A stretch of DNA of 64,000 bases from Glaciimonas sp. (GTDB taxonomy: Bacteria; Pseudomonadota; Gammaproteobacteria; Burkholderiales; Burkholderiaceae_D). The stretch covers positions 1 through 64,000 of the forward strand of contig JABBOV010000024.1 in the NCBI GenBank assembly GCA_012927625.1, written 5' to 3'. The notes beneath the pieces were generated by a model. That model had not been told where the DNA came from and searched no databases. It worked only from the letters and a program-made list of their open reading frames with translations. The position numbers and the translations under genes were made by a program. Positions 49,712 through 58,599 of the stretch are shown here, one piece after another (positions within the stretch are counted from its first letter, which is position 1; each line of letters opens with the position of its first letter).

Positions 49712-51643
49712 ATGGATAACGTTGAGAAGAAGTTGGTGGTTGATGATGCGCCGAAGCTCGGAAACCGGCGCAGTTTTCTTGGTCGCACTGCATTACTGGG
49801 GTTGGCTGGCGCAGGCGCGTCGCTTGGCTTGAGCGGCTGCAAGGAAGAAGTCTCTGCGAAGAAACCAGAGAGCGCCGTCAAACCCGTTTCCGCCGGAGGT
49901 ATCGAAATAGCCCCTGGCCAATTGGATGAGTACTACTCTTTCCTCAGTTCAGGACATGGCGGCGACGTAAGAATCTTGGGTATACCTTCCGGCCGTACCT
50001 TGAAGCGTATTCCGATATTTAATATCGATTGCATGTCGGGCTGGGGTATCACCAATGAATCAAAGGCGGTCATTGGTACCAAGGCCGATGGCAGTCTGAA
50101 TTACAACGTTGGCGATACGCACCATTTGCATGGCAGTTACAAGAACGGCACCTACGATGGTCGCTGGTTATTTACCAATGATAAGATCAATTCCCGTCTG
50201 GCGCGCATCCGCATGGATACGATGGAGTGCGATAAGATAACCGTGTTGCCTAACGTAATGGGTTTTCACGGCATGTTTCCGGACAAGCGTGACCCAGTCG
50301 ATGAAAAGATCAATTACACTACTCGTGTATTCTGCGGTCACGAGTTCCATGTCCCGTTGCCGAACGATGGCCGCGATATTGATGATCCAAGCAAATGGGG
50401 CTGCCTGTGCTCTTGCGTCGATGCCGCCACCATGGAAGTGCGTTGGCAATGCCGTGTCGATGGCAATATGGATCTGGTAGCGACATCCTATGACGGCAAA
50501 CTTGCCGCTTCCAATCAATACAACACGGAAAATGGCGCAACTTTGGCCGATATGATGTCGGCCGAACGCGATGCCTGTGTATTTTTCGATGTGGCGCGTA
50601 TCGAAAAGATGGTCAAGGACGGTAAATTTACACATATTGGCGCATCCAAGGTGCCAGTGGTCGATGGCCGCAAGGCAGCTAACCCGGATCCGAAGACCTC
50701 GGTGACCTGTTATGTCCCGGTAGCGAAGAACCCGCACGGCGTCAACGCCAGTCCGGACGGCAAGTACTTCGTTTGTTCCGGCAAGCTGTCACCGACTGCA
50801 ACCGTCATTGATCTGTCTTTGGTCCATAAATGGTTTGCCGGTGAACTGAAAACCGAACGCGACGCAGTCGTAGCAGAGCCTGAGGTCGGACTAGGCCCAT
50901 TGCATACCTGCTTCGATGGTAGAGGCAATGCATATACTTCGCTGTTTCTGGATAGTCAGTGCACAAAGTGGAATGTTGAGAAGGCGATTGCCCAGTTCAA
51001 AGGTGACAAGACGGTAAATCCCATCATTCAAAAGTTGGACGTGCAATACCAGCCAGGCCATATCTACTCATCAATGGGTGAAACCATAGAAGCCGATGGG
51101 AAATATATGAATTCCGGCAATAAGTTTTCCAAGGACCGTTTTCTGCCGGTTGGCCCGTTGCACCCTGAAACAGAGCAGCTGTTCGACATCAGCGGAGAGA
51201 AAGTGAAGCTTCTTGCCGATCATTCAGCGTATTCAGAGCCGCATGACGGCATCATCGTGCGCCGCGACCTCGTCAAGACGCGCCAGATTTACAACATCGA
51301 TGACTTCCCGAATGCAGTCAAGCCGGAGAATGCGGGTATTGAACGCAAGGGCAACAAGGTTCATGTGCGTCTGATGTCGCAGGCGCCGAACTACAGCATG
51401 CCGGTCATCAAGGTCAAGAAAGGTGATGAAGTCACTATCACCCTGACCAACCATGATAAGGTTGAAGACTTGACACATGGTTTCGCGATCCCGACCTACA
51501 ACATCTGCTTTATAGTGAACCCGCAGCAAACTCAATCGGTCACTTTCAAGGCAGATCACATTGGTGCTTACTGGGTTTATTGCACCCATTTTTGCCATGC
51601 ATTGCACCTCGAAATGCGCAGTCGATTTTTGGTAGAAGCGTAA
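49712..51643 (+). CDS. nosZ: Nitrous-oxide reductase (clade I)
   Basis: Periplasmic multicopper enzyme reducing N2O to N2. From ATG 49712, behind AGGAAA, the protein has 643 residues. The N-terminus is a twin-arginine signal (RRSFLGRTALLGLAGAG near 19-35), typical of clade I. CuZ histidines are visible in DTHHLHGSYKNG, GFHGMFPDKRDP and FCGHEFHVPLPND. The C-terminal CuA domain ends YCTHFCHALHLEM; the residue between the two cysteines that is usually Trp is His here. An alternative ATG at 49691 lacks a ribosome-binding site. Confidence 0.97.
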   Translation: MDNVEKKLVVDDAPKLGNRRSFLGRTALLGLAGAGASLGLSGCKEEVSAKKPESAVKPVSAGGIEIAPGQLDEYYSFLSSGHGGDVRILGIPSGRTLKRIPIFNIDCMSGWGITNESKAVIGTKADGSLNYNVGDTHHLHGSYKNGTYDGRWLFTNDKINSRLARIRMDTMECDKITVLPNVMGFHGMFPDKRDPVDEKINYTTRVFCGHEFHVPLPNDGRDIDDPSKWGCLCSCVDAATMEVRWQCRVDGNMDLVATSYDGKLAASNQYNTENGATLADMMSAERDACVFFDVARIEKMVKDGKFTHIGASKVPVVDGRKAANPDPKTSVTCYVPVAKNPHGVNASPDGKYFVCSGKLSPTATVIDLSLVHKWFAGELKTERDAVVAEPEVGLGPLHTCFDGRGNAYTSLFLDSQCTKWNVEKAIAQFKGDKTVNPIIQKLDVQYQPGHIYSSMGETIEADGKYMNSGNKFSKDRFLPVGPLHPETEQLFDISGEKVKLLADHSAYSEPHDGIIVRRDLVKTRQIYNIDDFPNAVKPENAGIERKGNKVHVRLMSQAPNYSMPVIKVKKGDEVTITLTNHDKVEDLTHGFAIPTYNICFIVNPQQTQSVTFKADHIGAYWVYCTHFCHALHLEMRSRFLVEA

Positions 51644-51656
51644 AGTTGGAACAAAC

Positions 51657-51680
51657 TCCGCGCGCGAGTAAGCGCGCGGA
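51657..51680 (+). terminator. GC-rich hairpin downstream of nosZ
   Basis: Perfect 9-bp stem TCCGCGCGC/GCGCGCGGA with a six-base loop, 13 bp after the nosZ stop. No T-run follows, so it may stabilise the nosZ message or partly terminate rather than act as a full terminator. Confidence 0.6.
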
Positions 51681-51839
51681 ACTTGTCGGCTGTACCCGGG
51701 TGGTTATCACACCTTACCCATTTTAGACATTGTCTTGCTGAGTGAAAATACGACTGCAACGCCTAAGATTTTGCTTCAGAAATAATCCCAACCCTCCTCG
51801 AACCCATGCAGATCTAATTGACCGCCACCTAAAATAATG

Positions 51840-51853
51840 TCGATTCACGTCAA
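51840..51853. promoter_or_regulatory. Weak FNR-like box upstream of nosR
   Basis: TCGATTCACGTCAA matches TTGAT-N4-ATCAA at eight of ten positions, 162-176 bp before the nosR start. Confidence 0.45.
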
Positions 51854-51872
51854 ATCATGCTTTTGGTAAATT

Positions 51873-51945
51873 TATTTATATTATGGGGTATGCATTAAAA
51901 TGCCGTTTTTTCGGTACGTTTTAATTAAAAAATTAAGAATACTCC
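51873..51945 (+). repeat. Dispersed repeat, 73-bp class, copy 8
   Basis: Starts TATTTATATT, has GGGGTATG at positions 13-20, and ends ATACTCC (51939-51945). The centre is diverged (GGTACG at 41-46, with CCG/CGG pairing around it). The right arm stem is TTAATT/AATTAA. It lies 70 bp before the chosen nosR start, inside the promoter region. Confidence 0.65.
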
Positions 51946-52015
51946 ATACTTTATGTCAATGACGTATGCTAATAAGTGTGCTCATCACTCAATATATAAG
52001 AGCTCGATAGATTTT

Positions 52016-54271
52016 ATGAAACACATTTTTGATCGTAGCCATTTGCTACACATTATCTTGGCCTTATGGTTAGGATTTACCGGATTGCTACTCGCGGCGC
52101 ACGCACGTGCCACTGTATATGATGCCGAGTTACCGGAGGAACTCATGACCGGGCCGGATCTTTGTGCCTATGCAGCATGCCGGGACGTGATGCCATTGGC
52201 CACACAATTCTCCAAGCGTAAAGGGCGGCCCAGTTACGTAGAGGCTTATGTGGAGAATGCGGGCGGCCAGGATAGTAGGGGCGAACACGAGAGCAAGGGT
52301 GAACATAAGCAGCTGGTTGGTTATGTGTTTTTGTCGACAGATGTGGTGGATATTCCTGCCTACTCTGGCAAACCGGTTGTTACCCTGATTGGCATGGATA
52401 CTAAGGGAATCATTACCGGTGTGCGGGTGCTGAAACATTCGGAGCCGATCTTGCTTGCAGGTATTCCCGAGTCCGAACTTCTCAAATTTATTCATCAATA
52501 TGTCGGTAAATCGGCCGACTCCAAGCTGGTAATTGGCCAGGGCCGCGATGACAATGGTGCGCAGAGTCTGGACGCAATCAGTGGCGCGACTGTTACCGCA
52601 ATTGCCGAAAATCAAGTGATTTCCCGTAGTGCGTATGCAATTGGTCGGCAGGTAGGTCTTATCAAGAGCATACCCAGGCCGCCGGCTCGATTTACCGCAT
52701 CTAATGCCAAATTGAACTGGGGCGATTTGCTAAAGGAAGGCAGTGTCCAGCATATGTTGGTGTCGGCCAAGGATGTCGGTGTGGCTGACTTGGGTCAACC
52801 CTATATGGATCTGTATTTCGGTTACCTGAATGTGCCGGCTATTGGTAACAGCCTGCTCGGGGAACATGCCTATCGGCGTCTGATGGATGATTTGAAGCCA
52901 GACGAGCACGCCATTTTTATTATTGCCAATGGCGAAAGCTCATTCAAAGGGTCTGGATATGTGCGCGGTGGGATTTATGACCGAATCCAGGTACGCCAGG
53001 ACCCGGAGACTTTTACCTTTCGCGATACCGATTACCTGAATCTTTACCATCTGCAGCCTGCCGATGTGCCGGGGTACAAGGAGTCCGGAATTTTTATTAT
53101 CCGCTCTGCCAACTTTAATCCTGCATGGCCGTGGCAGTTGACATTTTTGGCCAACAAGACCGACGCCCAAAGCGGTAGCAAAACATTCATCCATTTTGAT
53201 CAGGAACTGTGGCTGCCGGCACAATATCTGGAGGGTGGTCGTCCCAAGCTCGAACGTCCACAGGCTGTATGGAAGGCAATTTGGCTGGGCCGGAAACTGG
53301 AGCTTGTGTTGTTCGTGCTGATTCTGGGATTTACGGCGCTGATGTATTCGCAACGCGACAAGCTGACACGTATTTCCAGCCGCAAGCATAAACCGTGGAT
53401 TTCCAGGCCGCGTCATTTGCTGTGGATCGCCAGTGTTGTTTTTCTAGGATTTTATCTGAAGGCCCAGCCCAGCATCACGCAGGTGTTGACCTGGTTCCAT
53501 TCGCTGATTCACCAGTGGAAGTGGGAATTGTTCCTGTCCGACCCGTTTATTTTCATCTTCTGGTGGTTCATCATCATTACCGTGCTGCTATGGGGACGCG
53601 GTGTGTTTTGCGGTTGGTTATGCCCGTTTGGCGCGCTACAACAACTGGCGTTCAGTGCCGGCAAGATGCTGGGCCTGAAAAAATTCCAGCGACTGTTGCC
53701 CAAGCGGTTGCATGACAAACTCAAATGGATCAAGTACGGCGTCTTTTTCGTTCTGCTGGGAGTGTCATTCTATTCGATGGAGACAGCGGAGCATTTGGCT
53801 GAAATTGAACCGTTCAAGACTACATTTTTAGTTGGCGTATGGAACCGAACCTGGCCTTTCTGGCTATTTATTGGTGGCATTCTTGGCTTGTCTTTCCTGA
53901 GTGAGCGGCCGTATTGCAAATACATTTGCCCACTCGGCGCTGGTCTGGCGATCCCCAGTAAATTGCGTCTGTTCGGCTTGAAGCGCAAGACGGAATGCCA
54001 AACCTGCCATGCCTGCGCTACCGGTTGCGGTTCTCACGCGATTGACGCAGCCGGCAAAATCGATCAAACCGAATGCATGCAATGTCTAGACTGCATGGTG
54101 TTGTATTACGACGATCATGCGTGTCCACCGCTGGCGAAGGAGCGCAAAACGCGCGAGACGCTGCATTTGCCGCTGACAGCTATCGATGCCAAGGGTTACT
54201 TCATTCCTCTCGATAGTGTGCGTCGCAATCTGTCTGAAAAAACTGCACAAATGGTAGCCAAGAACCCGTGA
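52016..54271 (+). CDS. nosR: NosR membrane flavoprotein / electron donor for N2O reductase
   Basis: Polytopic membrane protein needed for nosZ expression and for electron supply to NosZ. From ATG 52016 it has 751 residues: signal segment LLHIILALWLGFTGLLLAAHARA, then a periplasmic FMN-binding domain (SGATVTAIAENQVI near residues 178-191, covalent flavin Thr). Several membrane spans follow, and two CxxxCP motifs (CGWLCPFGALQQ and CKYICPLGAG). Two polyferredoxin-type [4Fe-4S] sites lie at the C-terminus (CQTCHACATGC and CMQCLDC). An earlier in-frame ATG at 51953 is possible. GTGA overlap links it to nosD. Confidence 0.95.
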   Translation: MKHIFDRSHLLHIILALWLGFTGLLLAAHARATVYDAELPEELMTGPDLCAYAACRDVMPLATQFSKRKGRPSYVEAYVENAGGQDSRGEHESKGEHKQLVGYVFLSTDVVDIPAYSGKPVVTLIGMDTKGIITGVRVLKHSEPILLAGIPESELLKFIHQYVGKSADSKLVIGQGRDDNGAQSLDAISGATVTAIAENQVISRSAYAIGRQVGLIKSIPRPPARFTASNAKLNWGDLLKEGSVQHMLVSAKDVGVADLGQPYMDLYFGYLNVPAIGNSLLGEHAYRRLMDDLKPDEHAIFIIANGESSFKGSGYVRGGIYDRIQVRQDPETFTFRDTDYLNLYHLQPADVPGYKESGIFIIRSANFNPAWPWQLTFLANKTDAQSGSKTFIHFDQELWLPAQYLEGGRPKLERPQAVWKAIWLGRKLELVLFVLILGFTALMYSQRDKLTRISSRKHKPWISRPRHLLWIASVVFLGFYLKAQPSITQVLTWFHSLIHQWKWELFLSDPFIFIFWWFIIITVLLWGRGVFCGWLCPFGALQQLAFSAGKMLGLKKFQRLLPKRLHDKLKWIKYGVFFVLLGVSFYSMETAEHLAEIEPFKTTFLVGVWNRTWPFWLFIGGILGLSFLSERPYCKYICPLGAGLAIPSKLRLFGLKRKTECQTCHACATGCGSHAIDAAGKIDQTECMQCLDCMVLYYDDHACPPLAKERKTRETLHLPLTAIDAKGYFIPLDSVRRNLSEKTAQMVAKNP

Positions 54272-55572
54272 TCCGACCAATAACAGGCAATTCGCTAAAA
54301 CTGCTGGTTAGAGTCGTAATTCTGGCAACCTGGCTTGGACTGATTGGCAGCAATGCCTGGGGCGCTGTGCTCCAAGTGCAGGCAGGTCATTCGATCGCTG
54401 CGGCGATTGCCGCAGCCAAATCAGGTGACACTGTGCAAGTGGCCCGCGGCAATTACAGTGAACATTTGGTGATCGATAAACCGCTTACCTTGCAGGGCAT
54501 CGGACGACCGACCATTAGCGCAGGAAATACCGGCGATGTGATCCGTGTGCGTGCCTCAGACGTGACAATTAAAGGTTTCATCGTGCGCGATAGTGGCGCT
54601 AATCTGACTAAGCAGAACGCCGGTATTTATATCCAGCCCGGTTCAGATCGTGCCACGGTGCAGGATTGCGATTTGGTATACAACCTGTTTGGCATCTGGT
54701 TGGAAAATTCGAAAAATTCACAGATTGTTCACAACGTGATTACCGGCAGGCGCGATCTACAGTCAGTCTTGAGAGGCAATGGCATCGAAGTGTACAACAC
54801 GATTGGAGCGCAAATCATTGATAACAACATCAGCTACAGTCGTGACGGCATCTATGTTGATGTGTCCAAGAATGCGCTGTTTCGCGGTAATAAAATTCAT
54901 CACGTGCGCTATGGCACTCATTTCATGACGACCGATGATAGCCTTTGGGAGAATAACGAATCCTATCTCAACCGCGGCGGCCTGGCGCTGATGGAAGTGC
55001 GCCGGCTGACGGTACGCAATAACATTGCATGGGGTAACGCCGATCACGGCATTATGCTGCGTACGATTCAGGATTCCGTGATTGAAAATAACATCGTGGC
55101 AGGCAATGGACGCGGCTTTTTTATCTATGACGCCGAGTACAACACGCTGAAAAATAACCTGGTGATCGGTAACCGGATCGGAGTCCATTTATCTGCTGGC
55201 TCCTATAACAATAAGGTTGATGGCAATGACTTCATCGACAATCAATCTCAGATTAAGTACGTTGCCGCGCGCGATGTCGAATGGGGTCTCACACAGGGTA
55301 ATTACTGGAGTAATTACAGCGGCTGGGATCAAAATGGCGACGGTATAGGCGATGTTGCCTATGAAGCCAACGATGTGGTAGACCTGCTCAACTGGCAATA
55401 CCCATTAATCAAACTACTATTATCGAGCCCGTCGATGCAGACATTGCGTTTTGTGGCCCGACAGTTTCCGGTGTTACGCGCCCCAAGCATCGTGGACAAA
55501 CATCCGCGCATGCGCCCCTTGAATCAGGATTGGAGACGGTGGAGTGACAAACAACCCCCTGCAGCTGAATAA
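54268..55572 (+). CDS. nosD: NosD periplasmic copper-site maturation protein
   Basis: Right-handed beta-helix protein that works with the NosFY transporter to build the CuZ site. The 434-residue protein starts at GTG 54268, overlapping the nosR stop, with a signal peptide (VILATWLGLIGSNAWGA). The body consists of parallel beta-helix repeats rich in Asn/Gly (NIAWGNADHGIMLRTIQDSV, NIVAGNGRGFFIYDAEYNTL, NLVIGNRIGVHLSAGSYNNK), the CASH domain pattern. GNYWSNYSGWDQNGDGIGD near residue 347 is characteristic of NosD. The last 29 bp overlap nosF. Confidence 0.95.
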   Translation: MIRPITGNSLKLLVRVVILATWLGLIGSNAWGAVLQVQAGHSIAAAIAAAKSGDTVQVARGNYSEHLVIDKPLTLQGIGRPTISAGNTGDVIRVRASDVTIKGFIVRDSGANLTKQNAGIYIQPGSDRATVQDCDLVYNLFGIWLENSKNSQIVHNVITGRRDLQSVLRGNGIEVYNTIGAQIIDNNISYSRDGIYVDVSKNALFRGNKIHHVRYGTHFMTTDDSLWENNESYLNRGGLALMEVRRLTVRNNIAWGNADHGIMLRTIQDSVIENNIVAGNGRGFFIYDAEYNTLKNNLVIGNRIGVHLSAGSYNNKVDGNDFIDNQSQIKYVAARDVEWGLTQGNYWSNYSGWDQNGDGIGDVAYEANDVVDLLNWQYPLIKLLLSSPSMQTLRFVARQFPVLRAPSIVDKHPRMRPLNQDWRRWSDKQPPAAE

Positions 55573-56482
55573 CGTTACCAAACATTTTGGCGATGTACAT
55601 GCTGTCAACGGCATTAGTCTGTCGGTTGCGAAAGGCGAAATGTTCGGTCTGATCGGCCACAATGGCGCCGGCAAAAGCACACTTTTCAAACTGATGTTGG
55701 GACTGATTCCAGCCACCAGTGGTGAAATCAGGATTCACGATGGATTGATCAGCGGCCGCGATTTTCGGCAGATGCGACGCCGTATCGGCTACTTGCCCGA
55801 AAGTTTCGTTACCTATGACAATCTGACCGGGCTGGAAGTGTTGCGCCTGTTCGCCGATTTGAAGCAGGTGCCGCGCAACACTTGTGATGCAATCCTGGCG
55901 CGTGTTGGGCTGGCAGATGCAGCCAGGCGGCGGGTACGCGGTTATTCCAAAGGCATGCGACAGCGGCTGGGTTTTGCGCAAGTGCTGTTGGGCAAGCCTG
56001 ATCTGATTTTTCTCGATGAGCCGACCAATGGGCTCGATCCGGAAGGGATTCACGAGTTTTACCGTATTCTGCGCGATGTGCAAGCAGAAGGAGCAACCAT
56101 TATCATTACCTCGCACATACTGGCGGAGATTCAGGGTCGCGTCGATCGCCTGGTGATTTTGAACTCCGGTCAAATCGTCGCACAGGGAACGCTCACGCAA
56201 TTGCGCTCCCACATGGTGCTGCCTTCTGTCATCGAGGTCATGTTGCGTGCCGGGCACGAGACGCATATGCGTACCGCACTTGGTGCGTTGTCTGAGTTGG
56301 CAGGGTTGGAGTGGCAGTTCGATAACGATTGCGTGCGAATTTCCTGCCCGGCGGCAAGCAAGGTAAGCGTACTCGCCAAGATCATGGCGTTGTCCGATGC
56401 AGTGCGCGATATCGTTGTGCATGAACCTTCGCTGGAAGACCTTTTTCTCGGTTATGGAGAGCGCCATGTCCAAGCGCATTGA
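55544..56482 (+). CDS. nosF: NosF ABC transporter ATPase
   Basis: Cytoplasmic ATPase of the NosDFY complex for NosZ copper-site assembly. The 312-residue protein begins at GTG 55544 behind GGAGACGGTGGA, within the nosD end. Walker A GLIGHNGAGKSTLFKLML lies near residues 35-52, signature YSKGMRQRLGFAQVLL near 134-149, Walker B LIFLDEPTNGLDP near 155-167, and switch His TSHILAE. The C-terminal part resembles other copper-processing ABC ATPases. It overlaps nosY by 17 bp. A long antisense frame here is a shadow. Confidence 0.96.
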   Translation: MTNNPLQLNNVTKHFGDVHAVNGISLSVAKGEMFGLIGHNGAGKSTLFKLMLGLIPATSGEIRIHDGLISGRDFRQMRRRIGYLPESFVTYDNLTGLEVLRLFADLKQVPRNTCDAILARVGLADAARRRVRGYSKGMRQRLGFAQVLLGKPDLIFLDEPTNGLDPEGIHEFYRILRDVQAEGATIIITSHILAEIQGRVDRLVILNSGQIVAQGTLTQLRSHMVLPSVIEVMLRAGHETHMRTALGALSELAGLEWQFDNDCVRISCPAASKVSVLAKIMALSDAVRDIVVHEPSLEDLFLGYGERHVQAH

Positions 56483-57290
56483 ATGGGCTCAGGTGCGCGT
56501 CATTGCCACCAAGGAGTTTCGGGACCGACTGCGCAATTTGTGGGTGGTAGCGGTGGCCGTGATATTCGCTCTGTTTGCGCTCGCAATTGCCTACCTCGGT
56601 TCAGCCCAACTGGGTTCAGTCGGCTTTCGCGGCATCGATGTCACGATTGCCAGTCTGGTTAGTCTGGTCATTTACCTGGTGCCGTTGATTGCGTTGATTA
56701 TGGGTTACGACACCATCGTCGGCGAGAAAGAACGCGGCTCGCTGGAGTTGCTGTTGTCGATGCCAATTACCCGTTTTGAGATTTTACTGGGAAAATACTT
56801 GGGATTGTCAGCTGCACTGGCCAGCGCCACTGTGATCGGATTCGGCGCCGGTTTGCTGCCGCTGGCTTCCCAATTAGGGGCGAACGACCTGTATCACTAT
56901 GCCGGCTTCGTATTGAGCGCGATTCTGATGGGAATGGCTTTCTTGAGTCTGTCGTTATTGGTGTCTGTCATTGCTCAGGATCGGATGCGTGCCAGCGGTG
57001 CGGCAATTATGCTGTGGTTCTTTTTTGTGTTGATCTTTGATCTGCTGCTGATGGGTGCATTGGTCGTCAGCCAAGGAAAACTGGATAGTACAATTTTTGC
57101 CGGATTACTGATGCTCAATCCAGCCGATGTTTTCCGCCTGCTGAATATCTTCAGTTCCGATCAAGTGCAGAGCATGTATGGCTTGGCAACCGTGATGCCG
57201 GAAAGTCTTACCAATCCTGCAATATTGGTCAGCATCATGCTGGGCTGGATCGTGGTGCCGTTCGCATTTACACATTGGAGATTCAAATGA
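56466..57290 (+). CDS. nosY: NosY ABC transporter permease
   Basis: Membrane subunit of NosDFY. From ATG 56466, after GGAG, it has 274 residues with six membrane spans: VAVAVIFALFALAIAYLG, a second near VSLVIYLVPLIALIMGYDTI, then ALASATVIGFGAGLLPL and FVLSAILMGMAFLSLSLLV, MLWFFFVLIFDLLLMGALVV, and the last LVSIMLGWIVVPFAF. The conserved GEKERGSLELLLSMPITR loop near residues 86-103 contacts NosF. It overlaps nosF upstream and nosL downstream (ATGA). Confidence 0.95.
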   Translation: MSKRIEWAQVRVIATKEFRDRLRNLWVVAVAVIFALFALAIAYLGSAQLGSVGFRGIDVTIASLVSLVIYLVPLIALIMGYDTIVGEKERGSLELLLSMPITRFEILLGKYLGLSAALASATVIGFGAGLLPLASQLGANDLYHYAGFVLSAILMGMAFLSLSLLVSVIAQDRMRASGAAIMLWFFFVLIFDLLLMGALVVSQGKLDSTIFAGLLMLNPADVFRLLNIFSSDQVQSMYGLATVMPESLTNPAILVSIMLGWIVVPFAFTHWRFK

Positions 57291-57835
57291 GATCCAAAAT
57301 AATCGGCTCGCAAAGATTTGTCCCGGCACGGCGCAAATTGATTGGCAGTTTGGCGCTATGCATATTGCTGCCTGCCTGCACTCAGGCTAGACCCAAAGTG
57401 GCAGCGTTGGAACCGACCAGCGAGACCGCCTGTGAGCTCGACGGAATGATACTCAAGGATTATCCGGGACCTAAGGCGCAAATTCATTACGCGCAAGGCA
57501 AGCCCGAATTTTTCTGCGACCTGATGGAGTTGTTCTCAATGTTGTTGATGCCTGAGCAAAAGCGTCCGGTCACCGCCGTTTTTGTGCAGGATATGGGCAA
57601 GACCGCATGGGAGCACCCCGATGGAAACTGGATCGATGCCAAGAGCGCCTTTTATGTGGCAGGAAGCAAAAAACTGGGTTCGATGGGACCTACTTTCGGA
57701 TCGTTTTCCAGCATGGCGGACGCCGAGGCTTTCGCCAAAAAAGAGGGCGGCAAGATACTGCGCTTCGAGCAGATCACACAAGATATGCTCAATCGGAGTG
57801 GCGATGCCGCACACGATACAACGATGTCGCATTGA
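57287..57835 (+). CDS. nosL: NosL copper chaperone lipoprotein
   Basis: Outer-membrane-anchored Cu(I) chaperone that hands copper to NosZ via NosD. From ATG 57287, behind TTGGAG and overlapping the nosY stop, it has 182 residues. The signal ends in lipobox LLPACTQA. The mature domain contains CELDGMILKDYPGPKAQIHY with the metal ligands, a second Cys in FFCDLMELFSMLL, and the family's DGNWIDAKSAFYVAGSK and FGSFSSMADAEAFAKKEGG. A strong ribosome-binding site for the next gene begins at its end. Confidence 0.95.
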   Translation: MRSKIIGSQRFVPARRKLIGSLALCILLPACTQARPKVAALEPTSETACELDGMILKDYPGPKAQIHYAQGKPEFFCDLMELFSMLLMPEQKRPVTAVFVQDMGKTAWEHPDGNWIDAKSAFYVAGSKKLGSMGPTFGSFSSMADAEAFAKKEGGKILRFEQITQDMLNRSGDAAHDTTMSH

Positions 57836-57844
57836 GGATAAGTG

Positions 57845-58495
57845 ATGGAACAGGACGCCTTGATGGACTCCGTGAATGTAGAAACGCTGCAGGAACTGTA
57901 TGCAAAAACAGCCTATATGCTGCGCGAATCGCGTAAAGAAATTTTGCGGAAATATGTTGTTGACTGTGAAGCGGATTTACTGGGAAAAATCAAGAATGGT
58001 GAGATCAGCGAGCATCCTGCTTACGAGCATTATCTGAGCGCCTTGATTCTCGATCAAACCCGCATGCAGGCACGCGCAGAGATGATGGAGCAGTTTGGCG
58101 ATACGCCTGCCGAGACTTTAGCGCCTGCGGTATGTCTGCATCTGATATTCAAGGAAATGCTCGAGGAACACTACACAGAACGCATGGTCGAACCGGTGCG
58201 CCTGGCGCAGGATGCCATGACGCTTTCCTTTGATACCGGCTTGATGATGGAGGTGCGTTATTTCAGCAGCGCGGAATATTCCATCAAGTGGAGCTGGGGC
58301 GAAGTAGAGCTACGCATGGATACGGCTCCCATGCATGTGGCCTGCACCACATTTGCGCTGCATGTGCATGATGAAAACAGTGGTGTAAGGGCTGGCCCAA
58401 TGGTTGGCCCCAGTCTGGATAGCTGGCACAGCTTTTCCGGGCTATTGGAGATTTTGTTGCTTTACCCGCTGCTGGAGCGTATTGAATCTTTGTAG
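57845..58495 (+). CDS. Unrecognised nos-cluster protein, 216 residues
   Basis: I do not recognise this family. From ATG 57845 (a GTG lies just before it; AGGA precedes) it is a soluble protein without signal peptide or membrane span. It has a helical acidic N-terminal half (LQELYAKTAYMLRESRKEIL, EHYLSALILDQTRMQARAEM). A C-terminal part of strands follows (AMTLSFDTGLMMEVRYFSSA, WSWGEVELRMDTAPMHVAC). Three cysteines (VVDCEAD, APAVCLH, HVACTT) are scattered. It begins 9 bp after nosL, so it belongs to the same transcript and probably helps NosZ maturation or electron transfer. Confidence 0.7.
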   Translation: MEQDALMDSVNVETLQELYAKTAYMLRESRKEILRKYVVDCEADLLGKIKNGEISEHPAYEHYLSALILDQTRMQARAEMMEQFGDTPAETLAPAVCLHLIFKEMLEEHYTERMVEPVRLAQDAMTLSFDTGLMMEVRYFSSAEYSIKWSWGEVELRMDTAPMHVACTTFALHVHDENSGVRAGPMVGPSLDSWHSFSGLLEILLLYPLLERIESL

Positions 58496-58599
58496 CCCGG
58501 ATTAGTAAGTTGCCAGAGATACCTTGGTATGAGTAAACGCGTGGTGCAGCGTATTGCATTGCATCGGAAAATTTTTAATTAATATTGGAAAATAGACAC

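Larger units (their letters stand above)
51644..52015. other. Intergenic region between nosZ and nosR
   Basis: About 370 bp containing a GC-rich hairpin, a weak FNR-like box and a dispersed repeat, each listed separately. The frame of nosR is open from 51953, but the better signal peptide starts at 52016. Confidence 0.6.

Noticed and set aside
55409-56479. 356-codon minus-strand frame
   Set aside because: It is antisense to nosF, whose ABC motifs are complete; its composition is that of a shadow frame.
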